Positions 23,269 to 31,369 of a stretch of 64,000 bases of DNA are shown piece after piece. This stretch comes from Mycolicibacterium celeriflavum (GTDB lineage Bacteria; Actinomycetota; Actinomycetes; Mycobacteriales; Mycobacteriaceae), in the NCBI RefSeq assembly GCF_010731795.1, contig NZ_AP022591.1, forward strand, positions 4,402,001 to 4,466,000, written 5' to 3'. How positions within the stretch are numbered: position 1 is the first letter of the stretch; each line of letters starts with the position of its first letter. The translations under genes and the position numbers were made by a program. The notes beneath the pieces are model-generated. The model worked only from the letters and a program-made list of their open reading frames with translations. It did no database searches and was not told the DNA's origin.

Positions 23269-24098
23269 TGCGCGTGCCGTTGTCGAAGGACACTCGACTG
23301 TGCATCTCACTGTCGGGCCGACCGACCAACATCGGTACCCGGTTCCACAACTACCTGTACGACCTTCTCGGTCTCGACTTCATCTACAAAGCCTGCACCA
23401 CAACGGATATCGCTGCGGCGATCGGGGGAGTGCGGGCGCTCGGTATCCGCGGTTGTTCGGTGTCGATGCCGTTCAAACAAGACGTGCTGGCACTCGTCGA
23501 CGAGGTGGAACAATCGGCGCGGTCGATCCACGCCGTCAACACGATCGTCAACGACCTGTCCGTGCCCGGCGGCAGGCTCACCGCATCGAACACCGACTAC
23601 CTTGCGGTGCAACGTCTTATCGCCGAGAACAGACTTGCTCCCTCACAGTCGGTGCTCATTCACGGCAGCGGCGGGATGGCCAGTGCGGTCGGCGCCGCGT
23701 TCCGCGACCTCGGATTCGACCACGGCACGATCGTGGCGAGAAATGCCGAGACCGGTCGTTCGCTGGCCGACCGCTTGGGCTTCGACTACGTAGCCGACGT
23801 CGGCTCGCGTGGCGCCGACGTACTCGTCAACGTCACGCCGGTCGGGATGGCCGGCGCGCCAGAGGCGAGCGAGAAGCCCTTCGACGACGCGACGATTGCC
23901 AAGGCGCACAACGTCTTCGATGTGGTCGCCATGCCCTCCGAGACACCACTCATCAAGGCGGCGCGAATAGCGGGGGTCGCGGTGATCACCGGCGCGGAGG
24001 TGATCGCGCTGCAGGCGGCCGAGCAGTTCGAGCGCTACACCGGCATACGGCCGACCGACGAACAGATCCTGGCCGCCTCCGCGGTGTCGCGCGCCTGA
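23268..24098 (+). CDS. shikimate 5-dehydrogenase-like protein
   Basis: 276 residues, coupled to patA by TGATG. AroE fold: GCSVSMPFKQ carries the catalytic Lys, ASNTDYLAV the Asp of the substrate site, and IHGSGGMASAVGAAF the nucleotide loop. The N-terminal substrate motif differs from AroE (CISLSGRPTNIGTRFHN instead of a SxSPxxHN pattern), so the natural substrate may not be shikimate. This is probably a paralogue, with the true aroE located near alaS-mltG genes in mycobacteria. Tight coupling with a cAMP-regulated acetyltransferase is conserved in fast growers as far as I recall. Confidence 0.85.
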   Translation: MRVPLSKDTRLCISLSGRPTNIGTRFHNYLYDLLGLDFIYKACTTTDIAAAIGGVRALGIRGCSVSMPFKQDVLALVDEVEQSARSIHAVNTIVNDLSVPGGRLTASNTDYLAVQRLIAENRLAPSQSVLIHGSGGMASAVGAAFRDLGFDHGTIVARNAETGRSLADRLGFDYVADVGSRGADVLVNVTPVGMAGAPEASEKPFDDATIAKAHNVFDVVAMPSETPLIKAARIAGVAVITGAEVIALQAAEQFERYTGIRPTDEQILAASAVSRA

Positions 24099-24099
24099 G

Positions 24100-24795
24100 T
24101 CAGGGCGTGATGGTGGTCTGCTCGTCGATGACCGCCGTGGCGTCCATCAGCGCACCCATCTGGTCCTCGCGGCCGTCGGCGTTGAGTTGTAGGACGAACA
24201 GCCCGTCCTGGCCGGGTATCACGACCGTCTTCTGAGCGATCGCCCGCAAGACGCCGTCCTTGGTGTAGGTGCCTCCGATCTGCACGGCGTCGAAGCCGGA
24301 GAGTTCGGACGGCGAGCCTTCCTCGGCCCCTTCGTAACCGGGCAGGTTCTGGATCTCGCCGGGCGCGAACTCGAGGACCTTCGCCGGATCGACGTTGCCG
24401 GTCAGCTTCGACACCAGCGCGATGACGGTTGGGGGGTCCTGAGCCATCGCGGGGTCGTCGGAAACGATTGCGCCGTAAGCCCATTCCGGTGCGCGCGGTC
24501 CAGCATCACTCCAGCCGGGCGGAAACGGCAGGTCGATGGTCGGCGCACCGGGATCGCCGCGTTTGACCGGTGTCTCAACGATCTCGTTGTCCCGGATGTA
24601 GTCGACGATCGTGTAGTTCGAACCGGTGGCCTTAGCCGCCGCGGGCGGCGGGGCGGGGTTGCTGGCAGCCGATGTGCTGGTTTTCTCCGAGGGCGCCGCG
24701 GGCTCGCTCGTGGTGTCCGATCCACACCCGGCCAGGCCAAGGCCGAGTGCGACGGCCGCAACCGCGATGATCCCGGCCCGCATCGAACTGCTCAT
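24100..24795 (-). CDS. LpqN/LpqT-family lipoprotein
   Basis: 231 residues from ATG 24795, preceded by GGAGGAG. Signal peptide with lipobox LGLAGC near residues 19-24, a Ser/Pro/Ala linker, then the LpqN/LpqT domain (TIVDYIRDNEIVETPVKRGDP, FPPGWSDAGP, ALVSKLTGNVDPAKVLEFA, PGQDGLFVLQLNADG). Members are secreted or membrane-anchored; LpqN/LpqT proteins in M. tuberculosis affect MmpL transport and immune signalling. Overlap-free convergence with the shikimate gene (1 bp between stops). A second family member is lpqT at 53366. Confidence 0.88.
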   Translation of the reverse strand: MSSSMRAGIIAVAAVALGLGLAGCGSDTTSEPAAPSEKTSTSAASNPAPPPAAAKATGSNYTIVDYIRDNEIVETPVKRGDPGAPTIDLPFPPGWSDAGPRAPEWAYGAIVSDDPAMAQDPPTVIALVSKLTGNVDPAKVLEFAPGEIQNLPGYEGAEEGSPSELSGFDAVQIGGTYTKDGVLRAIAQKTVVIPGQDGLFVLQLNADGREDQMGALMDATAVIDEQTTITP

Positions 24796-24984
24796 CTGCT
24801 CCTCCAACGGTTTGATCTGCGCCGTAGCCTACGGGTGCCATCCGTCGCTTGCAGGAAAACCCCATCCGACGGCCGCTTCCCGCCGGCAAACGTCCGGAAA
24901 GACTTTGCTGAGGCGGTCGGAGATGGTTAGCTGTGTGCAGACTGTGTGGGGGCGACGGCCGTGGTGCCGGAAGGGGAACGCGCG

Positions 24985-26730
24985 ATGTCGTCGGATGGTG
25001 CGCGAATGAAGACAGCGCTGCGTTCGCTGGGTGCAATGTGTCTGGCTGTGCTCGCGGCGGTCGTCCTGGCCGTCGCATGGACGGCCGCAACCGCGGTGCA
25101 GTTGGCGGCGAGCGCGCTGATCATGGGCGGAACAGAGCACCCGTTGAGCTCCCCGCCGGATGATCCGGCATTCATCAGCGAATACTTGGACGACGCCGTC
25201 ACCCTCTTCATCAACCCGGCAGCGGGCACGCCCACCGGTCCCGGGCACCCGCCGATCGACGACGTCGACCGCAACGTCTATGCCGTCGTCTATCCCGCTC
25301 AGTTCTTCCCGGTGTTCGGCAGCAAGACCTTCGACGCCTCCGTCGGCGAGGGTGTGCTCAGCCTCGACGGGTGTGTTCGCGGGGCGGCGTCCTGTGTCTA
25401 CAACGAGGACGCCAGTTACAGCGTCGACCCGAATCTGCCGACGCCGCCGCCGACGCTTCCGGAGCCTCCTGCGGATGAGGATTACGTCATCTTCGGCTAT
25501 TCGCAGAGCGCCGTGGTCGCGTCTCTGGTGAAGCGCGGGTTGATCACCACGCCGAGGGCTGGGGAGAACCCGGGGGAGACGTCGTTCTTCCTGCTGGCCA
25601 ATCCGATGCGCCCCAACGGCGGCATCCTGGCGCGAGGACCGGAAGGACTGACGATTCCGATCCTCGGTGTGACCTTCCACGGCGCGACCCCGACGAACAC
25701 CTGCGCGCAGGCTGGCGGTCCCTGTATGCCGACGGTCGACGTCGCGGCGCAGTACGACGGCCTCGGCGGTGACGCGCCCGCCAGCCTCACCAATGTGCTG
25801 GCCATCCTCAACGGCGTCGCCGGCTACTACTACCTCCACGGCGATCTGCAGAACGCGGAGTTCGATGATGCGCTCTACCAGGGCAGCCAAGGCGACACCG
25901 ACTACTACCTCTACCCGACGAAGCGGCTGCCGATCTTGATGCCGTTCGAGGGTCTGGCGCCGTCGCCGGTCCTGACGCTTCTGGACGCGCCGCTTCGCGT
26001 GCTGATCGAGGGAGCCTACGCGCGTGACGTCAGCCCCGGCGTCGCAACTAAAGTCGGCCTGCTGCCCTTCCGGAATCCGATCCAGACGGCGCTCAACCTC
26101 GTGGCGGCGATTCCGACTGGTATCGATGACGCGCTCGCCGAGATCGCGGGAGATCCGACGTTCCGCCCGCTCGGCACTCAGCCGACCAGCAGCCCATTCG
26201 GTGTCGGCGGCCCTGACCTGCCGTCGGCCCCCGAGGAGAGCGACATGCGGGTGTCGATGTCGTGGTCAGCTGCGGGCGACGACGAAGTCGATGAATCGGT
26301 CAGCGACAATCGCCAAACGCCCGTCGACGAGTTCGAACCCGCGCCAGACGCGCTCGGTCAGGATGTGACGGGCGACAAGCCGCTCGACATCGTCGAGAAG
26401 CCCGTCGACACGATCGAGGAGAAGCCCCTCGATAGGCTCGAAGAGAAGACGACACTCGACGAGGACGAGACCCCAGTCGATGAGGAAGAGGTCGTTGATC
26501 AAACCGGCGACGAGGAAGCGCAGGACGACCTCCTCAAGACGGAAAAGCCAGTGGTGGGCACCAAACCCGACGATCCGAAGGTGCGCGGGCCCATCGAGTT
26601 CGATTCACAGAACAAGGCGGGCGACGAGCCCGGTGAGCAGGCCGACGCCGACGGCACTCCAACCTCCGAAACGGACAAGGATCCCGGCGAGGACGCGGCC
26701 GACGGGTCCGAAGGGGAGGCCGCCGCCTAA
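24985..26730 (+). CDS. exported PE-PPE domain protein (serine alpha/beta hydrolase)
   Basis: 581 residues from ATG 24985, after GGAAGGGGAA; GTG 24946 or ATG 25006 are alternatives. Hydrophobic signal segment (SLGAMCLAVLAAVVLAVAW), then the PE-PPE hydrolase domain: YAVVYPAQFFPVFGSKTFDASVGEG, nucleophile in FGYSQSAVVAS (GxSxS), and GDLQNAEFDDALYQ. No PE or PPE head is present. The last 180 residues are an acidic, Glu/Lys/Asp/Pro-rich low-complexity tail (DIVEKPVDTIEEKPLDRLEEK). PE-PPE domains have esterase activity in studied cases. It shares a strand with two lipoprotein genes downstream. Confidence 0.88.
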   Translation: MSSDGARMKTALRSLGAMCLAVLAAVVLAVAWTAATAVQLAASALIMGGTEHPLSSPPDDPAFISEYLDDAVTLFINPAAGTPTGPGHPPIDDVDRNVYAVVYPAQFFPVFGSKTFDASVGEGVLSLDGCVRGAASCVYNEDASYSVDPNLPTPPPTLPEPPADEDYVIFGYSQSAVVASLVKRGLITTPRAGENPGETSFFLLANPMRPNGGILARGPEGLTIPILGVTFHGATPTNTCAQAGGPCMPTVDVAAQYDGLGGDAPASLTNVLAILNGVAGYYYLHGDLQNAEFDDALYQGSQGDTDYYLYPTKRLPILMPFEGLAPSPVLTLLDAPLRVLIEGAYARDVSPGVATKVGLLPFRNPIQTALNLVAAIPTGIDDALAEIAGDPTFRPLGTQPTSSPFGVGGPDLPSAPEESDMRVSMSWSAAGDDEVDESVSDNRQTPVDEFEPAPDALGQDVTGDKPLDIVEKPVDTIEEKPLDRLEEKTTLDEDETPVDEEEVVDQTGDEEAQDDLLKTEKPVVGTKPDDPKVRGPIEFDSQNKAGDEPGEQADADGTPTSETDKDPGEDAADGSEGEAAA

Positions 26731-26758
26731 CCGGGCGATCAGCGGTTGCAGCATCGCC

Positions 26759-27400
26759 GTGGTCGCGGTCCTGACGATCTGCGCGGCCGCGTGCGGCGGG
26801 CCGCCTGAACCGTCCCAGGACTCGGCGCCGTCGGCGGAGGAACCGCAGAAGATCAACCCGGCCCGAATCGAGCGCGCCCGAAGTGCGCTTCCCGCCGGGT
26901 ACGAGGTCGCCGATCTCGAGGGCCCGATCGGACCGATCACCGCGTGGGGGTACGGCGCGCAGTGGAGCACTGATCCGCCGACGTGCGCTGTGCTGGTCGA
27001 CCCCGCCGCCGACGCCGCGAGCTCCAGCGGCTGGTCCGCATCGGGCCCGGGAGGCATCGTCTACTCCGTCGTCGCAGACGCCGCGGCACCTCTCGATCCG
27101 GGGACGATCGACGAATGCGGGCGCTTCACCGTCGCTGGCGGGCGCACCACGGGAAGCGTCACGCTCGGGCCCGCGCCGGTCATCGACGACGCGCCGACGG
27201 TCGCGTTGGGCACGGCGAGCACGACCGTCGTCGAAGGCGGCACCGAAACTCGTTCGCACGCCAACACTGTCACCGCATACCTCGGTGACCACGTCGCATT
27301 CGTCACGGTCGTCACCGACCCCGGTTCACCGCACCCGCAACTCGGCTCGGCATTCGCCGCCACCCTGATGAGGGAAACGGTGTCCGCGTTACGGGGTTGA
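26759..27400 (+). CDS. DUF5642-type lipoprotein
   Basis: About 213 residues. Sequence begins VVAVLTICAAACGGPPEPSQ, where AAAC is a lipobox, followed by a mature domain (ARIERARSALPAGYEVADLEGPIGPITAWGYGAQWS, DPPTCAVLVDP, TAYLGDHVAFVTVVTDPG) shared by mycobacterial DUF5642 proteins. The start is uncertain: GTG 26759 leaves a very short signal peptide with no basic residues, whereas GTG 26633, inside the PE-PPE gene, would supply an arginine-rich n-region. Paralogous in type to the next gene. Confidence 0.7.
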   Translation: MVAVLTICAAACGGPPEPSQDSAPSAEEPQKINPARIERARSALPAGYEVADLEGPIGPITAWGYGAQWSTDPPTCAVLVDPAADAASSSGWSASGPGGIVYSVVADAAAPLDPGTIDECGRFTVAGGRTTGSVTLGPAPVIDDAPTVALGTASTTVVEGGTETRSHANTVTAYLGDHVAFVTVVTDPGSPHPQLGSAFAATLMRETVSALRG

Positions 27401-27429
27401 GGCCCTATTCCCGGGTAGCCTGTGCGGCG

Positions 27430-28092
27430 ATGTCGAAGAGCCCGATGCTGGTGTTTGCGTGCGCCGGCCTGCTCACCGCGTGTGCGACCGGCCAATCGGC
27501 CGACGATCTGTCGCACGCCGACATCGCTCGCGTCAAGGACGTGCGGGCCAGTTTCGGACCCGGCTTCACGGTCACCGACGTCGGGCCGACCGGTATCGAC
27601 CCGCGGCTGCTCGGCCGGCAAGCGCTGCCGCCGGGTATGAAATTCGAACCGCCCGACTGCGCTTCATTCGCAAGTCAGCAGATGGTGCCCGAAGGCGCCA
27701 GGGGCAACATGGCGGCAACGACGGCCGAGGGCGACGGTAACCGGTTCATCGCGATCGCGGTCGAGACGTCGGAGGCTGCTTCGGTCAATGCGCCGACCGA
27801 CAACTGCCGCAAGGTCGGCTTCGCCGGCGCTGCACTGCGCGGCCTGGTCGAGGTCGTCGAGGCGCCGCAGATCGAAGGTGTCCAGACGTTGGGAACCCAC
27901 CGCGTACTGCAGACGACCGCCGACGGCAAGCCCCGCACCGGTGAGCTCTACAACTACCTGGCCAGCTTCGGTTCGTTCCTGGTGATCGTCACCGCGAACC
28001 CGTTGGTGCTGCCCGACAAGCCCGTTGCGAAGGTCGACACCCAACGCGCCCGCGACCTGCTGGTCGCCGCGGTGAAGGCGGTCAGGTCTTAG
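27430..28092 (+). CDS. DUF5642-type lipoprotein
   Basis: 220 residues from ATG 27430. Signal MSKSPMLVFACAGLLTACATG with lipobox LTAC; mature part ADIARVKDVRASFGPGFTVTDVGPTGIDPRLL, PPDCASFASQQMVP, NCRKVGFAGAALRG. TAGCCT (27416-27421) ends eight nt before the ATG, so probably its own leaderless or near-leaderless promoter. Its stop overlaps the alkB stop by two to three bases in convergent orientation. Function unknown. Confidence 0.85.
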   Translation: MSKSPMLVFACAGLLTACATGQSADDLSHADIARVKDVRASFGPGFTVTDVGPTGIDPRLLGRQALPPGMKFEPPDCASFASQQMVPEGARGNMAATTAEGDGNRFIAIAVETSEAASVNAPTDNCRKVGFAGAALRGLVEVVEAPQIEGVQTLGTHRVLQTTADGKPRTGELYNYLASFGSFLVIVTANPLVLPDKPVAKVDTQRARDLLVAAVKAVRS

Positions 28093-28685
28093 CGCACGTC
28101 GTGCGGACGGAATTGGATGCTGATCCGCGGGCCGACGGGTCGCGCCGTCTTCGGAATGGCGTGCTCCCAGGTGCGTTGACACGAGCCGCCCATCACCAGC
28201 AGGTCGCCATGGTGGTGCTGCAGGCGTAACGACTTGCCGCCGCCACGTGGCCGCAGCGCGAAAGTCCTTGTTGCACCGAGCCCGACGATCGCGACCATGG
28301 TGTCCTCGGTGCTGCTGCGCCCGATGGTGTCGCCGTGCCACGCGACGCTGTCGTCGCCGTCGCGGTACAGGCACAGCCCGGCGGTGGTGAACGGTTCGCC
28401 GAGTTCACCGGCATAGGCATCGTTGAGCCGACGGCGGAGATGCTTGAGGCGCGGATGCGGCGGTTCCTCGTCGACGAGGTTGTGGAAGCTGACCAGCCGG
28501 GGCACGTCGACCACGCGGTCGTACATCGGTCGTCGCTCGGCGCGCCAGGGGATGCCATCGTGCAGTTCGGCGAAGAGTGCGTCGGCATCGTCGAGCCAGC
28601 CGGACCGGTAGTCAATCCAGGCGCCGTTGCCCAGATGGCGGCGTTCGGCGTGCTCGAACAGCGAGCTCTGCAGAGCCAGCTCCAT
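28089..28685 (-). CDS. AlkB-like 2-oxoglutarate/Fe(II) dioxygenase
   Basis: 198 residues from ATG 28685. Iron ligands HGD in VAWHGDTIG and the distal His in RTWEHAIPK; 2-oxoglutarate-binding Arg in GPRISIQFRPH. Orthologue of Rv1000c. AlkB enzymes demethylate 1-methyladenine and 3-methylcytosine in nucleic acids. TAGAAT lies seven nt before the ATG (28693-28698 on the minus strand), a strong leaderless -10; the TTG at 28706 is therefore rejected as the start. Promoter is independent of soxR upstream. Confidence 0.9.
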   Translation of the reverse strand: MELALQSSLFEHAERRHLGNGAWIDYRSGWLDDADALFAELHDGIPWRAERRPMYDRVVDVPRLVSFHNLVDEEPPHPRLKHLRRRLNDAYAGELGEPFTTAGLCLYRDGDDSVAWHGDTIGRSSTEDTMVAIVGLGATRTFALRPRGGGKSLRLQHHHGDLLVMGGSCQRTWEHAIPKTARPVGPRISIQFRPHDVR

Positions 28686-28720
28686 GACCGCGATTCTATC
28701 GCACAAGCGTTCGACCCGGG

Positions 28721-29155
28721 TCAGAGCCGCACCGCGCCCGGGCCCTGATTGGCCAGCATGTCTCCGGGGTTGGTGAGCGCGCAGGTCTTCAGGCTCAGGC
28801 AGCCGCAGCCGATGCAGCCGGCCAGGTTGTCCCGTAGGCGCTGCAGATGAAGGATGCGCTCATCGAGATCCTGCCGCCAGCCGGCCGACAGCTTCGCCCA
28901 GTCCTTGCTCGTCGGCACCCGGTCGGTGGGCAGGCTGGCCAGCGCTTCGCGGATGCGCGACAGCGGAATGCCGAGCCGTTGCGACATCCGGATGAACGCG
29001 ACCCTGCGCAACGTCTCCCGGGCGTAGCGGCGCTGGTTGCCGGCCGTGCGCCGGCTGTGGATGAGACCTTCGCGCTCGTAGAAGTGCAGTGCCGAGACTG
29101 CAACACCGCTGCGAGCCGACATCTCGCCGGGAGTCAGCTCGTGAATAAACTCCAT
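28721..29155 (-). CDS. soxR: redox-sensitive MerR-type regulator SoxR
   Basis: 144 residues from ATG 29155 (MEFIHELTPGEMSARSGVAVSALHFYEREGL). MerR helix-turn-helix, dimerisation helix, and the [2Fe-2S] motif CIGCGCLSLKTC. SoxR is activated when redox-active compounds oxidise its cluster. ATG 29167 would add four residues but lies inside the SoxR box at 29158-29175, so 29155 is preferred. No soxS; actinobacterial SoxR regulates oxidoreductases and exporters directly. arcA is divergent and the shared box could control either gene. Confidence 0.93.
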   Translation of the reverse strand: MEFIHELTPGEMSARSGVAVSALHFYEREGLIHSRRTAGNQRRYARETLRRVAFIRMSQRLGIPLSRIREALASLPTDRVPTSKDWAKLSAGWRQDLDERILHLQRLRDNLAGCIGCGCLSLKTCALTNPGDMLANQGPGAVRL

Positions 29156-29157
29156 AA

Positions 29158-29175
29158 CATCAACCATAGTTGAGG
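29158..29175. promoter_or_regulatory. SoxR box between soxR and arcA
   Basis: On the minus strand CCTCAACTATGGTTGATG. Arms match the 18-bp SoxR consensus CCTCAAGTTAACTTGAGG at 11 of 12 arm positions (CCTCAA and TTGAxG). It abuts the chosen soxR start and lies 27 bp before the arcA start. Confidence 0.7.
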
Positions 29176-29201
29176 TGACTGCGCGGGTTACGGTGCTAGA
29201 T

Positions 29202-30404
29202 GTGACGCTGGGCTGCGACTCCGAGGTCGGGCGACTGCGCGCGGTCATCCTGCACCGGCCCGGGGCCGAACTGCAGCGGTTGACGCCCCGCAACAACGAC
29301 GCGCTGCTGTTCGATGGACTGCCCTGGGTGGCCCGGGCCCAGCAGGAGCACGACGCGTTCGCCGCGCTGTTGGCCGACCGCGGGGTGGAGGTGCTGCTGC
29401 TCGCGGACCTCCTGACCGAGGCACTGTCGCACAGTGGTGCGGCAAGAATGCACGGCATCGCAGCGGCGGTCGATCCGCGGCGGTTGGGTCTGCCTCTGGC
29501 GCAGGAACTTTCGGAGTATCTACGGGCGCTGGAGCCGGCGCCGCTGGGCCGCGTGCTGATGGCTGGCATGACGTTCAACGAGTTGCCCCTGTCGGGGGCC
29601 GAGTTGTCGCTGGTGCGCCGGATGCACCACGGTGCCGACTTCGTCATCGAGCCGTTGCCGAACCTGTTGTTCACCCGCGACTCGTCGTTCTGGATCGGTC
29701 CGCGGGTGGCGATCACCTCGCTGGCACTGCCGGCCCGGGTGCGGGAGACGTCGCTGACCGATGTGATCTACGCGCATCATCCGCGGTTCCTCGGCGTGCG
29801 GCGGGCCTACGAGTCGCGGTCGGCGCCCGTCGAGGGCGGTGACGTGCTGCTGCTCGCACCGGGTGTCGTCGCGGTCGGGGTGGGTGAGCGGACCACGCCC
29901 GCGGGCGCTGAGGCGTTGGCGCGCAGCCTGTTCGATGACGATCTCGCCCACACGGTGCTGGCGGTGCCCATCGCGCAGGGGCGCGCGCAGATGCATCTCG
30001 ACACGGTCTGCACGATGGTCGACGTCGACGCGGTGGTGATGTACCCACCGGTGGTGGACTCTCTGTCGGCGTTCACGATTCACCGCGACGGCAGCGGTGG
30101 TGTGCGCATCGACGACGAGGTGCCGTTCGTGGATGCCGCCGCGGCGGTGATGGGTATCGAGAGGCTGCGAGTCATCGCGACGGGCCTCGATCCGGTGACG
30201 GCCGAACGCGAGCAGTGGGACGACGGCAACAACACGCTCGCGTTGGCCCCGGGAGTGGTGGTCGCCTACGAGCGCAACGTCGAAACCAATGCCCGCCTTG
30301 CCGATGCGGGGATCGAGGTGCTGCCAATCGAGGCGTTCGAGCTCGGTACCGGCCGCGGCGGCCCGCGATGCATGTCGTGTCCAGCGGGCCGCGACCCGCT
30401 CTAG
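29202..30404 (+). CDS. arcA: arginine deiminase
   Basis: 400 residues from GTG 29202. TACGGT (29189-29194) ends seven nt before it, a leaderless promoter, and the start VTLGCDSEVGRLRAVILHRPG matches Rv1001; GTG 29175 is rejected because it overlaps the SoxR box and adds unmatched sequence. Catalytic features: FTRDSSFWIGP, HLDTVCTMVD, and the nucleophile Cys in RCMSCPAGRDPL. Converts arginine to citrulline and ammonia. Stop overlaps that of the next, convergent gene by four bases. Confidence 0.95.
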   Translation: MTLGCDSEVGRLRAVILHRPGAELQRLTPRNNDALLFDGLPWVARAQQEHDAFAALLADRGVEVLLLADLLTEALSHSGAARMHGIAAAVDPRRLGLPLAQELSEYLRALEPAPLGRVLMAGMTFNELPLSGAELSLVRRMHHGADFVIEPLPNLLFTRDSSFWIGPRVAITSLALPARVRETSLTDVIYAHHPRFLGVRRAYESRSAPVEGGDVLLLAPGVVAVGVGERTTPAGAEALARSLFDDDLAHTVLAVPIAQGRAQMHLDTVCTMVDVDAVVMYPPVVDSLSAFTIHRDGSGGVRIDDEVPFVDAAAAVMGIERLRVIATGLDPVTAEREQWDDGNNTLALAPGVVVAYERNVETNARLADAGIEVLPIEAFELGTGRGGPRCMSCPAGRDPL

Positions 30405-31225
30405 GCTCGCGCCAGCTGCTGCAACCTCCACAGCGGATACCCACGCTCGATTACCGCCATGCGGGCGAGTACCGCGGTGGTCAACGCGGCAGCGTTGCTC
30501 CCATCGATGACTTTCCAACCCATTTGTGCCGCCACGCCTGGGTCGTCGACACCGAACACCACGCCGACCTTTGGTGGGTCGTACCCCATCGCGATGCGCA
30601 GACTGTCGTTCCCGTCGTTGATCGTGAAATCCGTCTTCGGCGGTGGAAGTCCCGCAGCGATCATGGCCAGCCGGGGCGACGTCTCTTGTGGTGACAGGGA
30701 TCCGCCGTCCATCAGAGCCAACGCTTCCATCGAACGCTTCAACCCCCGAGTACCGCGATAGCGATCAAAGAGCGGCCCTACATCGGAAGCCGCGACCCGC
30801 GTTGTCCGGGCCAATGCGTCGAGGACGACCACAGCTCGGAGTGGGGGTAAATGACGCCCGAGGTCGAGAGCGGTCCGCTCGACGGCAGTCACGGGCATAC
30901 CGGCGATCTGGGTCATCTCGTCGGCGTCGATACTTTCGTTACGGACCGTGATCCCCTGCGGCGATCGGCCACTGCGCCAGATCAATTCGACATCCATCAA
31001 CTGGTCATCGACACGCGCGCCGTGCAGGGCGGCCGCCGCGATGCCTGCGATTACGGACTGCCGTTTTGACCACAGATAGGCCCCGACCGTACGTTGCGCC
31101 AACTGCGGCGAGGCGGCCTTGCTGATGTACACATCCGGGAACATGGCGCGGTAGTTCCACCGCAGTTGTCCACGGGTCAGCGTGCCGCTGGCCAATGCGG
31201 CGCTGCCGACGAACACGTCGTCCAC
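30401..31225 (-). CDS. conserved actinobacterial protein, AbiEi/DUF559-like
   Basis: 274 residues. N-terminal TLTRGQLRWNYRAMFPDVYISKAAS resembles the winged-helix head of AbiEi-type antitoxin-like proteins, the middle has GIAAAALHGARVDDQLMDVELIW and PVTAVERTALDLGRHL, and the C-terminal part (FTINDGNDSLRIAMGYDPPKVGVVFGVDD) resembles the DUF559/Vsr-like nuclease fold with altered catalytic positions. No toxin partner gene is adjacent. Such proteins are numerous in mycobacteria and have no proven function. Confidence 0.75.
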   Translation of the reverse strand: MDDVFVGSAALASGTLTRGQLRWNYRAMFPDVYISKAASPQLAQRTVGAYLWSKRQSVIAGIAAAALHGARVDDQLMDVELIWRSGRSPQGITVRNESIDADEMTQIAGMPVTAVERTALDLGRHLPPLRAVVVLDALARTTRVAASDVGPLFDRYRGTRGLKRSMEALALMDGGSLSPQETSPRLAMIAAGLPPPKTDFTINDGNDSLRIAMGYDPPKVGVVFGVDDPGVAAQMGWKVIDGSNAAALTTAVLARMAVIERGYPLWRLQQLARA

Positions 31226-31369
31226 GCCATCATGCTGTCCGGTAGGACTGACAAGTGGCGGTGCTAGCGTCGAGATTGCACACAGGGTCGCGGTCGGCGA
31301 TGAACAACCGTCAGTGCAATCTCGTCGCTAGCCTCCGAACGCGAGGTGCTCGCCGGAGCGCAGCGGCGG

